62,953 nucleotides of DNA from Micromonosporaceae bacterium (GCA_009377645.1 WHTQ01000014.1:1-62953), one strand, 5' to 3'. Shown: positions 9,201 through 16,480, numbered from the stretch's first letter. Numbers and translations are program-made. Notes: generated by a model from the sequence alone, not told the origin.

Positions 9201-9873
9201 GGCGTTGGCGGGGCCGGCCCGGCCGGCGGTGCAGGCGGCGGCGAACGCCGCCGCGCTGGTGGCGCTGCTGCTGGCGCTCGGTGCCGGCCCGGCCCGGGCC
9301 GCGGGGATCGCCGCGCTCTGGGGGATGGCGCTCGGGGTCCGGGCGGTGTGGCGGGCCGAGCCGGCCCGGGTCCGGACCGGCTGGGCGGTCGCCGCAGTCG
9401 GGTGCGAGCTGCTCGCGTGGTGGCTGCTGCTCGCCTCCCAGGAGGTGACCATGATCGAGGCGTACACGCTGCCGGCGGCGCTGCTGGGGCTGGCGGTCGG
9501 GTGGTGGGTCCGCCGGTCGCGTCCGGAGGTGGGCAGCTGGCCCGGCTACGGGCCGGCGCTGGTCGCGGCGGCGGTGCCGAGCCTCTACCTGACCCTGGTC
9601 GACCCGGCGGTCCCGCGGCGGCTGCTGCTGGGCGTGGCCGCGGTGGCGGTGGTGGTGGCCGGCGCCCGGCGCGGGCTGCAGGCACCGGTGCTGGTCGGGG
9701 GCGGTACGGCGGTGCTGGTGGCGATCCGGGAGCTGGGCCTGGTCTCGCAGCAGCTGGAGACCTGGGTTCCGCTGACCGCGGCCGGGCTGCTGCTGGTCGG
9801 GCTGGCGGCCACCTACGAGCGGCGGCGGCGGGACCTGGCCCGGCTGCACGCGGCGGTCCGCCGGATGACCTGA
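6214..9873 (+). CDS. Giant multi-pass membrane protein, SCO7613 C-terminal-domain type
   Basis: A 1219-residue protein starting at GTG 6214 (GGCAGGA lies upstream). Residues 16-33 contain a zinc-ribbon-like pair (CPVCQ and CSGCG). A short helical segment (residues 45-90) and a Pro-rich linker follow, and from about residue 125 to the end there is an almost continuous series of hydrophobic Ala/Val/Leu/Gly helices, probably more than 25. The overall plan, zinc ribbon plus giant permease-like body, is that of actinobacterial proteins annotated as SCO7613 C-terminal domain-containing membrane proteins, whose function is unknown. An in-frame 15-base tandem at 8023-8052 encodes a LATAG repeat. There is no visible catalytic motif. 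Confidence 0.8.
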   Translation: MTETGAADNRAFAYPCPVCQAPADLAGGCSGCGRPPDPDAAEVIRLDREIAGLEVQERQRREAHAAVVAALAGTRLRRDEIAARVRGAAGASGPPRSPVPPASVVSVAPVALAAPAAPRPETSPLGVQTLLFIIGGLLLGTGAIVFTVVAWTTFGTVGQAAILAAGTGLALAVPAVALWRRLRGTAETFAVVGLLLVLLDGYAAWRAGLAGAVPGPVWAGLVSGGTALLAGLYARWTGLVSPRFAVLVVAQPAVPLLLAEPLGAVSGSALRLAAIGYLAAGLAVGNLAAWWRRPGVAGLRVVSGVAIGGWLVVAGLTALAALAAASGIGPAAVAGGALLAGAAGFAGTAWVLRRAAAPGAAGGAAGWVAAAAAGLVLAVALAVGRVVVLAWPGLSLLAVAAVVAAVSVLAGWAGGSAPARRGRRIGGLVVVGTVGGFLAVLALWGGGATVWQALTGSGGTAGTLQLGGPYTWQLPVALVLVTAALAGLLPAARSDAVTGGLALLALAVPPALALPVWTVVLADLLVAAGLALAAASAGTRRQIAVGGGAAAGLAGHALLVALAGHWQVVNLAGATALAGALGGLVLLGLAVTVWTTAVWATAAGLATAGLATAAGPAAARPDLVAARLVLGRAALLTGLLAWPAAVAATLSAAGAADPWPGRGALVAALALLAGVVVARRLDRRLPGTGYPPVTAGAVHVLTPVALLAGLAEGGPALAAYAAIAALGLAVLGLLWAPGRRGSWLALRVPVAGLALVPVLPRLVELLVGPYGWLAEVWSGPPAGVGLLATGRLDGAPAGAGGVLGLVLLTAAAGVAGRVVAGRWRGGLAGALLVAPAALLVGLAELAAPWPVVPLTSLGLGAALVLVASLWGAGRPVAEQLGPAAVTAGFATLRPLAAGVGGGYGLVLGGAGLAGALPTPVTTLLALAVALVVAATVGVAGRAGDARVAGWLGAVGFAVGLAVAAPLTADLPLPSAAFTVLGVAVLALAAARWLPGRALAGPARPAVQAAANAAALVALLLALGAGPARAAGIAALWGMALGVRAVWRAEPARVRTGWAVAAVGCELLAWWLLLASQEVTMIEAYTLPAALLGLAVGWWVRRSRPEVGSWPGYGPALVAAAVPSLYLTLVDPAVPRRLLLGVAAVAVVVAGARRGLQAPVLVGGGTAVLVAIRELGLVSQQLETWVPLTAAGLLLVGLAATYERRRRDLARLHAAVRRMT

Positions 9874-9909
9874 CCTCCACGATTGGCGCCGGACCGGTAA
9901 GGTCTTCGC

Positions 9910-10227
9910 ATGGCTGAGCTGCTCGAACCGGACGAGGTGCGGTCGGCGCTGGGGACCCGGCCCGGCTGGACCGGCGACCCGGCGGCGATCTCCCGGACCG
10001 TGGCGTTCCCGAGCTTCCCGGAGGCGGTGGCGGTGGTCGACCGGGTCGCGGTCGTCGCCGAGGAGCTGGACCACCATCCAGACATCGACATCCGATGGCG
10101 GAACCTGACCTTCCACTGCGCCACCCACTCCGCCGGCGGGGTCACCGCCCGCGACCTGGACCTGGCCGCTCGGATCGACGAGATCGTGGCGGCCGCCGGA
10201 GGGCGGGACGCCGGCACCGGAGCATGA
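9910..10227 (+). CDS. 4a-hydroxytetrahydrobiopterin dehydratase (pterin-4a-carbinolamine dehydratase)
   Basis: A 105-residue protein of the PhhB/DCoH family, full length. It carries the signature EELDHHPDIDIRW at residues 51-63, with His55 and His56, and a third active-site His73 (ATHSAGGVTARD). The enzyme dehydrates 4a-hydroxytetrahydrobiopterin to the quinonoid dihydropterin and supports pterin-dependent aromatic hydroxylases. No hydroxylase lies in the window, so its partner is unknown. AAGG occurs shortly upstream of the ATG. Confidence 0.92.
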   Translation: MAELLEPDEVRSALGTRPGWTGDPAAISRTVAFPSFPEAVAVVDRVAVVAEELDHHPDIDIRWRNLTFHCATHSAGGVTARDLDLAARIDEIVAAAGGRDAGTGA

Positions 10228-10327
10228 CGATGACTGGGTCGCGGGGTGGGCGGGGCGGCGGGCCGGTCGCGCCAGCTGGACGTGACCTCACCGCCGCGGT
10301 AGGTCGCCGCGACCGGGCAGGCCGCTG

Positions 10328-11458
10328 ATGCGGTTCGAGGTCAGCCGGGTGCTGGACGCGATCGAGGCCCGGCTGACCCTGGACCCGGCGCTGGCCCGGG
10401 CGGTGGTCGACCTGGCCGAGCTGGTGCGGCTGGCGGACCTGGACCGGGACGCCGGCCGGGCGGCCAGCCTGCTGCGGCTCGGGCACGTGCTGGACGCGCT
10501 CGGCCGGCACCTGGCCGAGGACGGGGTGGCGGTCTACGTGGTGGTCGCCCGGTCGCTGCTGTCCGACGTCGACCTGAGCTCGAACGAGCGGATGGTGGTG
10601 CGCCGGTGGGCCGACGACGGGCTGGTCGAGGTGCTGGCCACTGAGGCAATGGCCGGCTCCGGCGCCGACCCGGCCGACCGGGTGCTGGAGGTGGCCGAGC
10701 TGCTGGCGGTCCCGGTGCTGAGCCGCCGGCGGTTCCCGGAGTACGCACAGCGGTACCGCTGGCTGCCCCGCGGCCTGCTGGCGCCGGCCGCCGCCGGCCT
10801 GTCCACGGTCGGCGAGGGACTGCCCGGCCCGGCCGGCACGCCGGTGCTGACCCGGGTCTGGCGCTGTCCGGAGCCGGCCTGTGCCGGGTTCGGGGCGCCG
10901 GCTGCGGCGGGCGGGTCGGCCCCGATCACGCCGGCCGGCGGGCAGCCGCCGCCGCGGCTGCGCGCCGCGGCGCCCACCTGCCCGCGGCACGGGACCCGGC
11001 TCACCGACGCCGGGCCCCGGCCGCCAGCCCGGGTGCTGGCGGTACGGGTGGACGGGGCGGTCCGGGGCCGGTTCGCGGTCCGGGAGGCGGCGCCGGTGCG
11101 GGTCGGGCGGTTTCCGGCCGGCGCCGACGGCGCCGGCGGCGCCGGTTCGGTGGTCACGCTCGGCCCGCTGCTCAGCGAGGAGGCGGGCCGCTGGATCAGT
11201 CGTAGCCATCTCCGGCTGGAGCTGCGCGGCGCGGCGCTGGTGGTGACCGACACGAGCACCAACGGCACCTCGGTGCGCACGCCGGGCGGCCCGGTGCCGC
11301 TGCACACCGGCCAGGCGTACGGGCTGGGCGACGACGACGTGATCGAGCTGTACCAGGGGGTGGAGCTGGGCCGGCCGACCCGGTTCCAGGGCGGGGCCGC
11401 CCGGCCGGCGTCGGTGATGGCCGATGCGCCGACGGTCTCCATCCGGCTCCCGCGCTAG
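10328..11458 (+). CDS. FHA-domain protein with PIN-like N-terminus (paralogue 1)
   Basis: A 376-residue protein in three parts. Residues 1-150 form an alpha/beta domain (MRFEVSRVLDAIEARL, then YVVVARSLLSDVDLSSNERMVV, then ADRVLEVAELLAVPVLSRRRF) whose order of acidic and hydrophobic segments recalls PIN-like nucleases; this is my reading and is unproven. Residues 178-225 hold a Cys/His cluster (CPEPAC and CPRH) that could bind zinc. Residues about 240-355 make an FHA domain (VRVGRFPAG, SRSHLRLEL, TDTSTNGTSV), which binds phosphothreonine. The gene at 44404-45798 is a paralogue with the same order of domains and a similar C-terminus (MADAPTVSI versus MDAPTAVHK). It converges on the ornithine aminotransferase gene 11 bases away. 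Confidence 0.78.
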   Translation: MRFEVSRVLDAIEARLTLDPALARAVVDLAELVRLADLDRDAGRAASLLRLGHVLDALGRHLAEDGVAVYVVVARSLLSDVDLSSNERMVVRRWADDGLVEVLATEAMAGSGADPADRVLEVAELLAVPVLSRRRFPEYAQRYRWLPRGLLAPAAAGLSTVGEGLPGPAGTPVLTRVWRCPEPACAGFGAPAAAGGSAPITPAGGQPPPRLRAAAPTCPRHGTRLTDAGPRPPARVLAVRVDGAVRGRFAVREAAPVRVGRFPAGADGAGGAGSVVTLGPLLSEEAGRWISRSHLRLELRGAALVVTDTSTNGTSVRTPGGPVPLHTGQAYGLGDDDVIELYQGVELGRPTRFQGGAARPASVMADAPTVSIRLPR

Positions 11459-11469
11459 CGCGGGGCGCG

Positions 11470-12786
11470 TCAGAGGATGGCGGCGAGCTGGTCGACCGCC
11501 CAGTCGAGGTCGTCCGGGTCGATCACCAACGGCGGGGCGAGCCGGATCGTGGAGCCGTGCGTGTCCTTCGCGAGCACGCCGCGCTCGGCCAGCCGCTCGC
11601 AGGCCCGCCGGCCGGTCATCCGCGCGTCGGAGCGGTCAAGCGAAGCCAGCGACGCCGTGGACATCCGCGCGTCGGAGCGGTCAAGCGAAGCCAGCGACGC
11701 CGTGGACACAGCTGCCGGGTCGATGTCGATGCCGGCCCACAGGCCCCGGCCGCGGACCGCCGTCAGGCCGTGCCCGACCAGTGCCTGCAACCGCCGGTGC
11801 AGCTGGTCGCCCAGCTCGGCGGCGCGGGCCGTCAGCTCGCCGCCGCGCAGCAGCTCCACCACCGCGCTGCCGACCGCGCAGGCCAGCGGGTTCCCCCCGA
11901 ACGTGGAGCCGTGCTCGCCCGGCCGGAGCACGCCCAGCACGTCCGCGTCGGCCACCATCGCCGAGACCGGCACGATCCCGCCGCCGAGCGCCTTGCCCAG
12001 CAGGTAGGCATCCGGGACCACCTGCTCGTGATCACAGGCGAACGTGGCGCCGGTGCGGCCCAGCCCGGACTGGATCTCGTCGGCCAGCAGCAGCACGTTC
12101 CGGTCGGTGCACAGGGACCGGGCGCCGCTCAGGTACCCGGGCGGCGGCACGATCACCCCCGCCTCGCCCTGGATCGGCTCCAGCAGCACCGCCACAGTGG
12201 TCTCGTCGACCGCGTCCCGCAGCGCGGCCAGGTCGCCGTACCGGACGATCCGGAAGCCGGGGGTGTAGGGGCCGTAGTCGTCCCGCGCGTCCTTGTCGGT
12301 GGAGAAGCTGACGATCGTGGTGGTCCGGCCGTGGAAGTTGTTCTCCGCGACCACGATCGTGGCCTGCCCCTCCGGCACTCCCTTGACCCGGTAGCCCCAC
12401 TTGCGGGCGACCTTGATGCCGGTCTCGACCGCCTCCGCGCCGGTGTTCATCGGGAGCACCAGGTCCTTGCCGCACAGCTGCGCCAGGTCCCGGCAGAACC
12501 CGGCGAACTGGTCGTGCAGGAACGCCCGGCTGGTGAGCGTGAGCCGATCCAGCTGCGCGCGGGCGGCGGCCACCAGCGCCGGGTGCCGGTGGCCGAAGTT
12601 CAGCGCCGAGTAGCCGGCGAGGCAGTCCAGGTACCGCCGGCCGTCGACGTCAGTGACCCAGGCACCGGAGCCGTCCGCGAGCACCACCGGCAGTGGGTGG
12701 TAGTTGTGGGCCGTCCAGCGCTCGGCATCGGCCACCGCACCGGCCGTCCGGGCGGTCCCGGTCGCCAGTTCCCGCACACCTGTCAT
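11470..12786 (-). CDS. rocD: Ornithine-oxo-acid aminotransferase
   Basis: A 438-residue class III PLP aminotransferase. It converts ornithine and 2-oxoglutarate to glutamate semialdehyde and glutamate. Visible motifs include NTGAEAVETGIKVAR (phosphate binding), ENNFHGRT, LLADEIQSGLGRTG with the PLP-ring aspartate, and LLGKALGGG with the Schiff-base lysine. The ATG at 12786 has GGAAGG seven bases upstream, better than the in-frame start 33 bases earlier. Odd feature: between GLWAGIDID and the MTGRRACERLAERGVLAKD block, where the family is normally contiguous, there is an extra segment made of two identical 15-residue units (STASLASLDRSDARM). Whether the enzyme tolerates this is unknown; the rest of the frame is intact. 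Confidence 0.92.
   Translation of the reverse strand: MTGVRELATGTARTAGAVADAERWTAHNYHPLPVVLADGSGAWVTDVDGRRYLDCLAGYSALNFGHRHPALVAAARAQLDRLTLTSRAFLHDQFAGFCRDLAQLCGKDLVLPMNTGAEAVETGIKVARKWGYRVKGVPEGQATIVVAENNFHGRTTTIVSFSTDKDARDDYGPYTPGFRIVRYGDLAALRDAVDETTVAVLLEPIQGEAGVIVPPPGYLSGARSLCTDRNVLLLADEIQSGLGRTGATFACDHEQVVPDAYLLGKALGGGIVPVSAMVADADVLGVLRPGEHGSTFGGNPLACAVGSAVVELLRGGELTARAAELGDQLHRRLQALVGHGLTAVRGRGLWAGIDIDPAAVSTASLASLDRSDARMSTASLASLDRSDARMTGRRACERLAERGVLAKDTHGSTIRLAPPLVIDPDDLDWAVDQLAAIL
11617..11708. repeat. 45-bp tandem duplication inside rocD
   Basis: Two perfect 45-base copies (11617-11661 and 11662-11706) followed by two more matching bases. Because 45 is a multiple of three the reading frame is kept and each copy adds 15 residues. 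Each unit contains the arms GCGTCG and CGACGC about 20 bases apart, so each could form a small hairpin. A 13-base core, GAGCGGTCAAGCG, recurs with one change at 51710-51722 on the other strand. Confidence 0.95.
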
Positions 12787-12880
12787 GATCGCACCTTCCG
12801 CACCCGGTAGCTCCGGCAATCGTCACGCTATGCGGGATCACCGGCCATATCCATCACGGAAGCATGCGTGGCGCCACCTT

Positions 12881-12921
12881 TCGTTGCGTATCCTTGCAGC
12901 TGGCCGCCCGATCGTTGCGTA
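12881..12921. promoter_or_regulatory. Candidate operator upstream of rocD
   Basis: The 10-mer TCGTTGCGTA occurs at 12881-12890 and again at 12912-12921, exactly 31 bases apart, about three turns of the helix. The first copy also forms an imperfect inverted repeat with the GCAGC that follows (GTTGC and GCAGC eight bases apart). Spacing and position 95-135 bases before the rocD start fit a regulator that binds as a multimer, such as an Lrp/AsnC protein, often linked to ornithine catabolism. No such regulator gene is in the window. Confidence 0.4.
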
Positions 12922-12932
12922 CGCGGGTTGGC

Positions 12933-13457
12933 TCAGCTCAGCCAGCCCGGCAGCCAGTCCCGCAACCGGGCCACCTGGTCGGTGTCGGTGTCCAGCCAGG
13001 ACAGCGCACCGGCGGCGGCCAGGCTGCCGACCACGATCGCGGCCACCGCCAGCAGCAGCGCGACGGCCGCCACGGCGCGGCCGGCCCGGGCGCCGGAGCG
13101 GCGGCGGCCGGACGCGGCCAGCCCGGCGATCGCCACCAGCACCGCCAGCCCGCCGACCGCGATGCCGAGCCGGGCCAGCGTACCGGTCGCCACGGTCAGC
13201 GCCGCGGCCGTCGCGAGAACCAGGCCGAGGCTGGCCAGGGCGCTGGTGCGCGGGCGGGCGTGCGCCTGCTGCGCGGCCGCCGTGGCGGCGGCGGTACGGG
13301 TGGCGTCGGCGGCCCGTTCCGCCGCCTGCTCGACCTTCGTGGAGTACGGGTGCGGCTGGTCGACGGTCTCGGTCGGGTGGTCCCCGGCCGGGTCGCCGCG
13401 GTCAGTGTGCTCGGGCTTCGCCCGCCCCGAGCGGCGCCGAGATAGCAGCTTCACCAT
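12933..13457 (-). CDS. Small membrane protein of unknown function
   Basis: A 174-residue protein. The N-terminal 70 residues are polar and charged (KLLSRRRSGRAKPEHTDRGD and so on) with a helical KVEQAAERAADATR segment; three hydrophobic stretches follow at about residues 75-92, 96-112 and 125-150, and the protein ends in a short acidic and Trp-containing tail. The ATG at 13457 is preceded by the strong ribosome binding site AGGAGGTG. No family recognised. It is divergent from the MFS gene, with 82 bases between the starts. Confidence 0.7.
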   Translation of the reverse strand: MVKLLSRRRSGRAKPEHTDRGDPAGDHPTETVDQPHPYSTKVEQAAERAADATRTAAATAAAQQAHARPRTSALASLGLVLATAAALTVATGTLARLGIAVGGLAVLVAIAGLAASGRRRSGARAGRAVAAVALLLAVAAIVVGSLAAAGALSWLDTDTDQVARLRDWLPGWLS

Positions 13458-13539
13458 GACCCACCTCCTGGGTGTATGCCCGATAGCTACCCCGATCCGT
13501 CCCCGGTTACACCGACCGGGTGGGGCAGGATGGGCAGTC

Positions 13540-14715
13540 GTGCCGCTGCTGTTGCTCGCGTACGTCGGGTTCGTCAGCCTGGGACTGCCGGACGGGCTGC
13601 TCGGAGTCGGCTGGCCGCATCTGCGTGCCGAGCTCGGCGAGCCGGTCGGGGCGGTCGGGTTCATCCTGTTCATGGCCACCGGCGGGTACCTGCTAGCGAG
13701 CGTCTCGGCCGGGTTCGCGACCGCCCGGGTGGGGGTCGGGTGGCTGCTGGCCGGCAGCACCGCGCTGACCGCCGCCGGGCTGGCCGGCTTCGGGGTGGCG
13801 CCGGCGCTGGTCGCGGTGGTGGCCGCGGCGCTGCTGCTCGGGCTCGGTGCCGGGGCGATCGACTCCGGCCTGAACGCGTACGCCGCCCGGCACTTCGGAG
13901 CCCGGCACATGAACTGGCTGCACGCCAGCTTCGGCTTCGGCGCGACGTTGGGACCGCTGGTGATGACCGGCGCGCTGGCGGCGGGGCTGAGCTGGCGCGG
14001 CGGGTACGGGGCGGTGGCGCTGGCCCAGGGACTGCTGGCGGTCGGGTTCGTGGCCTCGGTCCGGGCCTGGCGGGACGGCCAGCCGGGCGGGTCCCCGCCG
14101 GCCGCCCCGCCGCCACCATCGACCGGGGCCGAGCCTCGGGCGGTCCGGACGCTGGCGCTGCCGGCGGTCTGGCGGGGGGCGGCGGCGTTCATCGCGTACG
14201 CGGGCGTCGAGCTCGGTGCCGGGCTGTGGGCGTACACGCTGCTCACCAGCGGGCGCGGGATGGACGAGCAGCTGGCCGGGCTGGCGGTCTCCGCGTACTG
14301 GGGGAGCCTGTTCGTGGGGCGGCTGCTGGTCGGTGCGGTGGCCGAGCAGGTCGGCACCCACCGGATGCTCACCGGCAGCCTGGCCGGGATGGTGGCCGGG
14401 GCGGCCCTGGTGGCGGCGCCGGCCCCCGGGCCGGTGGCGGTGGCCGGGCTGATGCTGGTCGGGCTGGCCGCCGCGCCGGTGTTCCCGTTGCTGACCCTGA
14501 CCACGGCGGAGCGGGTCGGGGACGGGCACGCCGACCGGGCGATCGGGGTGCAGGTCGGCGCCGCGGCGCTGGGCGGGACCGCCCTACCGGCCGGGATCGG
14601 GGTGCTGATCGGCCGCCTCGGCCCGGAGGTGCTGGGCCCGTGCGTACTCGGGTTCGCGCTGGTGCTGGCCGCGCTCTACCTCCCGAGCCGCCGGCCCATC
14701 GGGGTCGGACCGTAG
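13540..14715 (+). CDS. MFS transporter
   Basis: A 391-residue protein with about twelve hydrophobic helices in two halves separated by a Pro-rich loop near residues 185-205 (PPAAPPPPSTG). The first half shows the MFS-type pattern GLPDGLLGVGWPHLRAELG and GLGAGAIDSGLNAYAARHFG, the latter resembling FucP/YfkF-like transporters that carry sugars or are of unknown substrate. The GTG at 13540 is chosen because GGCAGGA lies nine bases upstream and the first helix begins immediately. Its last 132 bases overlap the 3' end of the metallophosphoesterase gene on the other strand. Confidence 0.85.
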   Translation: MPLLLLAYVGFVSLGLPDGLLGVGWPHLRAELGEPVGAVGFILFMATGGYLLASVSAGFATARVGVGWLLAGSTALTAAGLAGFGVAPALVAVVAAALLLGLGAGAIDSGLNAYAARHFGARHMNWLHASFGFGATLGPLVMTGALAAGLSWRGGYGAVALAQGLLAVGFVASVRAWRDGQPGGSPPAAPPPPSTGAEPRAVRTLALPAVWRGAAAFIAYAGVELGAGLWAYTLLTSGRGMDEQLAGLAVSAYWGSLFVGRLLVGAVAEQVGTHRMLTGSLAGMVAGAALVAAPAPGPVAVAGLMLVGLAAAPVFPLLTLTTAERVGDGHADRAIGVQVGAAALGGTALPAGIGVLIGRLGPEVLGPCVLGFALVLAALYLPSRRPIGVGP

Positions 14716-15882
14716 CGTGAGGAGGGTGATCTCGCTGGGTGCGAAGATCCGCAGCGGCGGCCCCCAGAAGCCGGTGCCCCGGCTGGTGTAGAGCAGGGTC
14801 CGGTCGCCGTGCCGGCGAAGCCCCTGCAGGGTCGGCTGGTCGAGGCGTACGAGCAGGTGGAACGGCCAGATCTGGCCGCCGTGGGTGTGTCCGGACAGCT
14901 GCAGGTCGACGCCGTACGCGACCGCCTCGCCGATCTGTTTCGGCTGGTGGGCCAGGAGCAGCACCGGCAGGTCGGGATCCGCGCCGGCCAGTGCCGCGGC
15001 GTGGTCGGCGCGGTGGCCGGGGTGGCCGGATCCGGCCGCGGTCGCGTCGTCGACGCCGGCCACCACTAGCCGGGCGCCGTCCCGCTGCACCACGATGTGC
15101 CGGTTGTGCAACGGTTCCCAGCCGAGCTGGCGCATCTGGTCGAGCCAGTCCTGGGCCCGGCCGAAGTATTCGTGGTTGCCGGTCACGTAGGTCCGGGCGA
15201 GCCGGGCGCGCACGTCGCCGAGCGGGGCGACCTGCCCGCGGCGCTGCGGCACGGTGCCGTCGGCGAGGTCGCCGGTGTGGCAGACGAGGTCGGGGTCGAG
15301 GGCGTTGACGGCTGCGACCACCCGGGCCGACCAGCCCGCGCGGTCGATCGGACCGTAGTGGGTGTCGGTCAGCAGGACCACCCGCAGGCCGTCCAGCCCC
15401 GCGCCCAGCCGGGCGACCGGGACCGTCACCCGCCGGACCCGCGGCACCCGCATCGCCTCCCGGTAGCCCCACAGCGTCAGCGCCACCGACACCCCGACCA
15501 CCGCCGCCGCGACCAGCCGGGACCGGGCCGGGTCGGCGACGCCGGCGACCGCCAGCGCCAGCCGGAGCAGGACGCTCAGCAGCGCCCAGGCGAACAGCAC
15601 CCAGATCACGCCCAGCAGCGTGTCGCCGGTGGCTGCCGCCCAGTCCCAGCCGCGCCGCCCGTGCCCGAGCACCATCAGCAACGGCAGCGCCAGCAGCCCG
15701 CCGGCGAAGCCGATCGTGACGGCGGCGACGACCGGGCCTGGCCACTGGTTGCCGGCCAGGGCCAGCGTCCACCACGGCACACCGAACAGCAGCACCAGGA
15801 TGGCGGTGAGGATCGCGCCGAACCGCACCCGCCGCAGCGATCGTCTCGCCGGCGACGCCTGAACCGCCTCGCTGGCTGACAC
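14584..15882 (-). CDS. Membrane-anchored metallophosphoesterase
   Basis: A 432-residue protein with four or so N-terminal hydrophobic helices (residues about 20-150) and a calcineurin-like metallophosphoesterase domain after them. The metal ligands appear in order: LLTDTHYG (D-x-H), HTGDLADG (GD), TGNHEYFG (GNHE), LLLAHQPKQ and LSGHTHGGQIWP (GHTHGG). This plan matches YkuE/YaeI-type phosphoesterases. The GTG at 15882 has GAGGAG eight bases upstream; a longer frame adds 20 residues of no clear meaning. The last 45 or so residues after the usual family end (SEITLLTLR) are polar and lie opposite the MFS gene, so the true protein may simply have drifted past an older stop. Confidence 0.88.
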   Translation of the reverse strand: MSASEAVQASPARRSLRRVRFGAILTAILVLLFGVPWWTLALAGNQWPGPVVAAVTIGFAGGLLALPLLMVLGHGRRGWDWAAATGDTLLGVIWVLFAWALLSVLLRLALAVAGVADPARSRLVAAAVVGVSVALTLWGYREAMRVPRVRRVTVPVARLGAGLDGLRVVLLTDTHYGPIDRAGWSARVVAAVNALDPDLVCHTGDLADGTVPQRRGQVAPLGDVRARLARTYVTGNHEYFGRAQDWLDQMRQLGWEPLHNRHIVVQRDGARLVVAGVDDATAAGSGHPGHRADHAAALAGADPDLPVLLLAHQPKQIGEAVAYGVDLQLSGHTHGGQIWPFHLLVRLDQPTLQGLRRHGDRTLLYTSRGTGFWGPPLRIFAPSEITLLTLRSDPDGPAAREVERGQHQREPEYARAQHLRAEAADQHPDPGR

Positions 15883-16100
15883 GGGCTGCACTCCTCGGGT
15901 CGTCGTCTGGCAGCATGACACGCCGTACCCGCCATCGACCACCTAGGTCAGGTGACGATGCCCAGGCGGCTCGGGCGGTGGTCCGGGAAGATCGGGGCCG
16001 GGTCGCCGATCCCGAGCCGGCGCTGCAGCAGCTCGGTGAGCACGTCCTGCCCCTGCGGCAGCCGGGTGGCACTGAATCGGCAGCGATCAGACAGCGCCGA

Positions 16101-16128
16101 TCGACACCCTGGTGTCCCAGGGTGTCGA
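16101..16128. repeat. Perfect 12-bp stem hairpin
   Basis: TCGACACCCTGG at 16101-16112 pairs exactly with CCAGGGTGTCGA at 16117-16128 around the 4-base loop TGTC. It has no T-run on either side, so it may be an inserted structured element or a factor-dependent terminator for the minus-strand gene remnant rather than a classical terminator. Confidence 0.85.
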
Positions 16129-16183
16129 CTGGAGGAGGCCGAGCTTGCCGGTGCCGCCCGAACCGAAGGTGGGTTGTTCGCGA

Positions 16184-16224
16184 CCACATCTCTGTGGACG
16201 TGGGCTACATCCACAGAGACGTGG
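16184..16224. repeat. 15-bp stem inverted repeat with one G-T pair
   Basis: CCACATCTCTGTGGA at 16184-16198 pairs with TCCACAGAGACGTGG at 16210-16224 apart from one mismatched position, with an 11-base loop. Location between decayed gene fragments suggests either a former operator or a mobile hairpin element. Confidence 0.8.
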
Positions 16225-16284
16225 ACCGCGTACGAGACCCCTCGCCCCTCGCCAATATAGTCAAGAGACGGCACACTAGCCTGG

Positions 16285-16377
16285 TTCCACCCACAGATGT
16301 GGGACCGTACCCGGCGCTCCGTCCTGGCCGCGTCCGGGACTGCCCGCGGTGCTGCAAGAGTACGTCGAGCATGAGCA
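16285..16377 (+). pseudogene. Possible regulator tail with a frameshift
   Basis: One frame reads MWDRTRRSVLAASG and a frame one base away continues LPAVLQEYVEHEHEFRV followed by a TAA stop at about 16377. The second piece looks like the amphipathic end of a small HTH regulator, and an MFS gene start follows 104 bases later, a common arrangement. The interpretation rests on these short pieces alone and could be chance. Confidence 0.3.
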
Positions 16378-16480
16378 CGAGTTCCGCGTCTAAGTGGTGG
16401 GAGGGCGGGTGTGCGCGCCCGCAGGCGGAGCAGCCCGCAGCAGCCCGGCAACGTCACGTCACCTGGAAAGGCCAGCAACC

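Larger units (their letters stand above)
15883..16480. other. 598-bp degraded intergenic region
   Basis: No intact gene is visible. On the minus strand, 15948 to about 16070 encodes an apparent C-terminal tail (QDVLTELLQRRLGIGDPAP, ending LGIVT) that has no beginning. Two strong hairpins follow at 16101-16128 and 16184-16224. On the plus strand, about 16285-16377 reads like the end of a small regulator interrupted by a one-base shift. AT content rises briefly near 16250-16270 (CAATATAGTCAAG). The promoter of the phosphoesterase should lie at the left end. Confidence 0.5.

Noticed and set aside
6663-9917. A 1084-codon plus-strand frame overlapping the giant membrane protein
   Set aside because: Composition is Gly/Arg/Ala only, without hydrophobic helices. 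The other frame has a zinc ribbon and clear helices.
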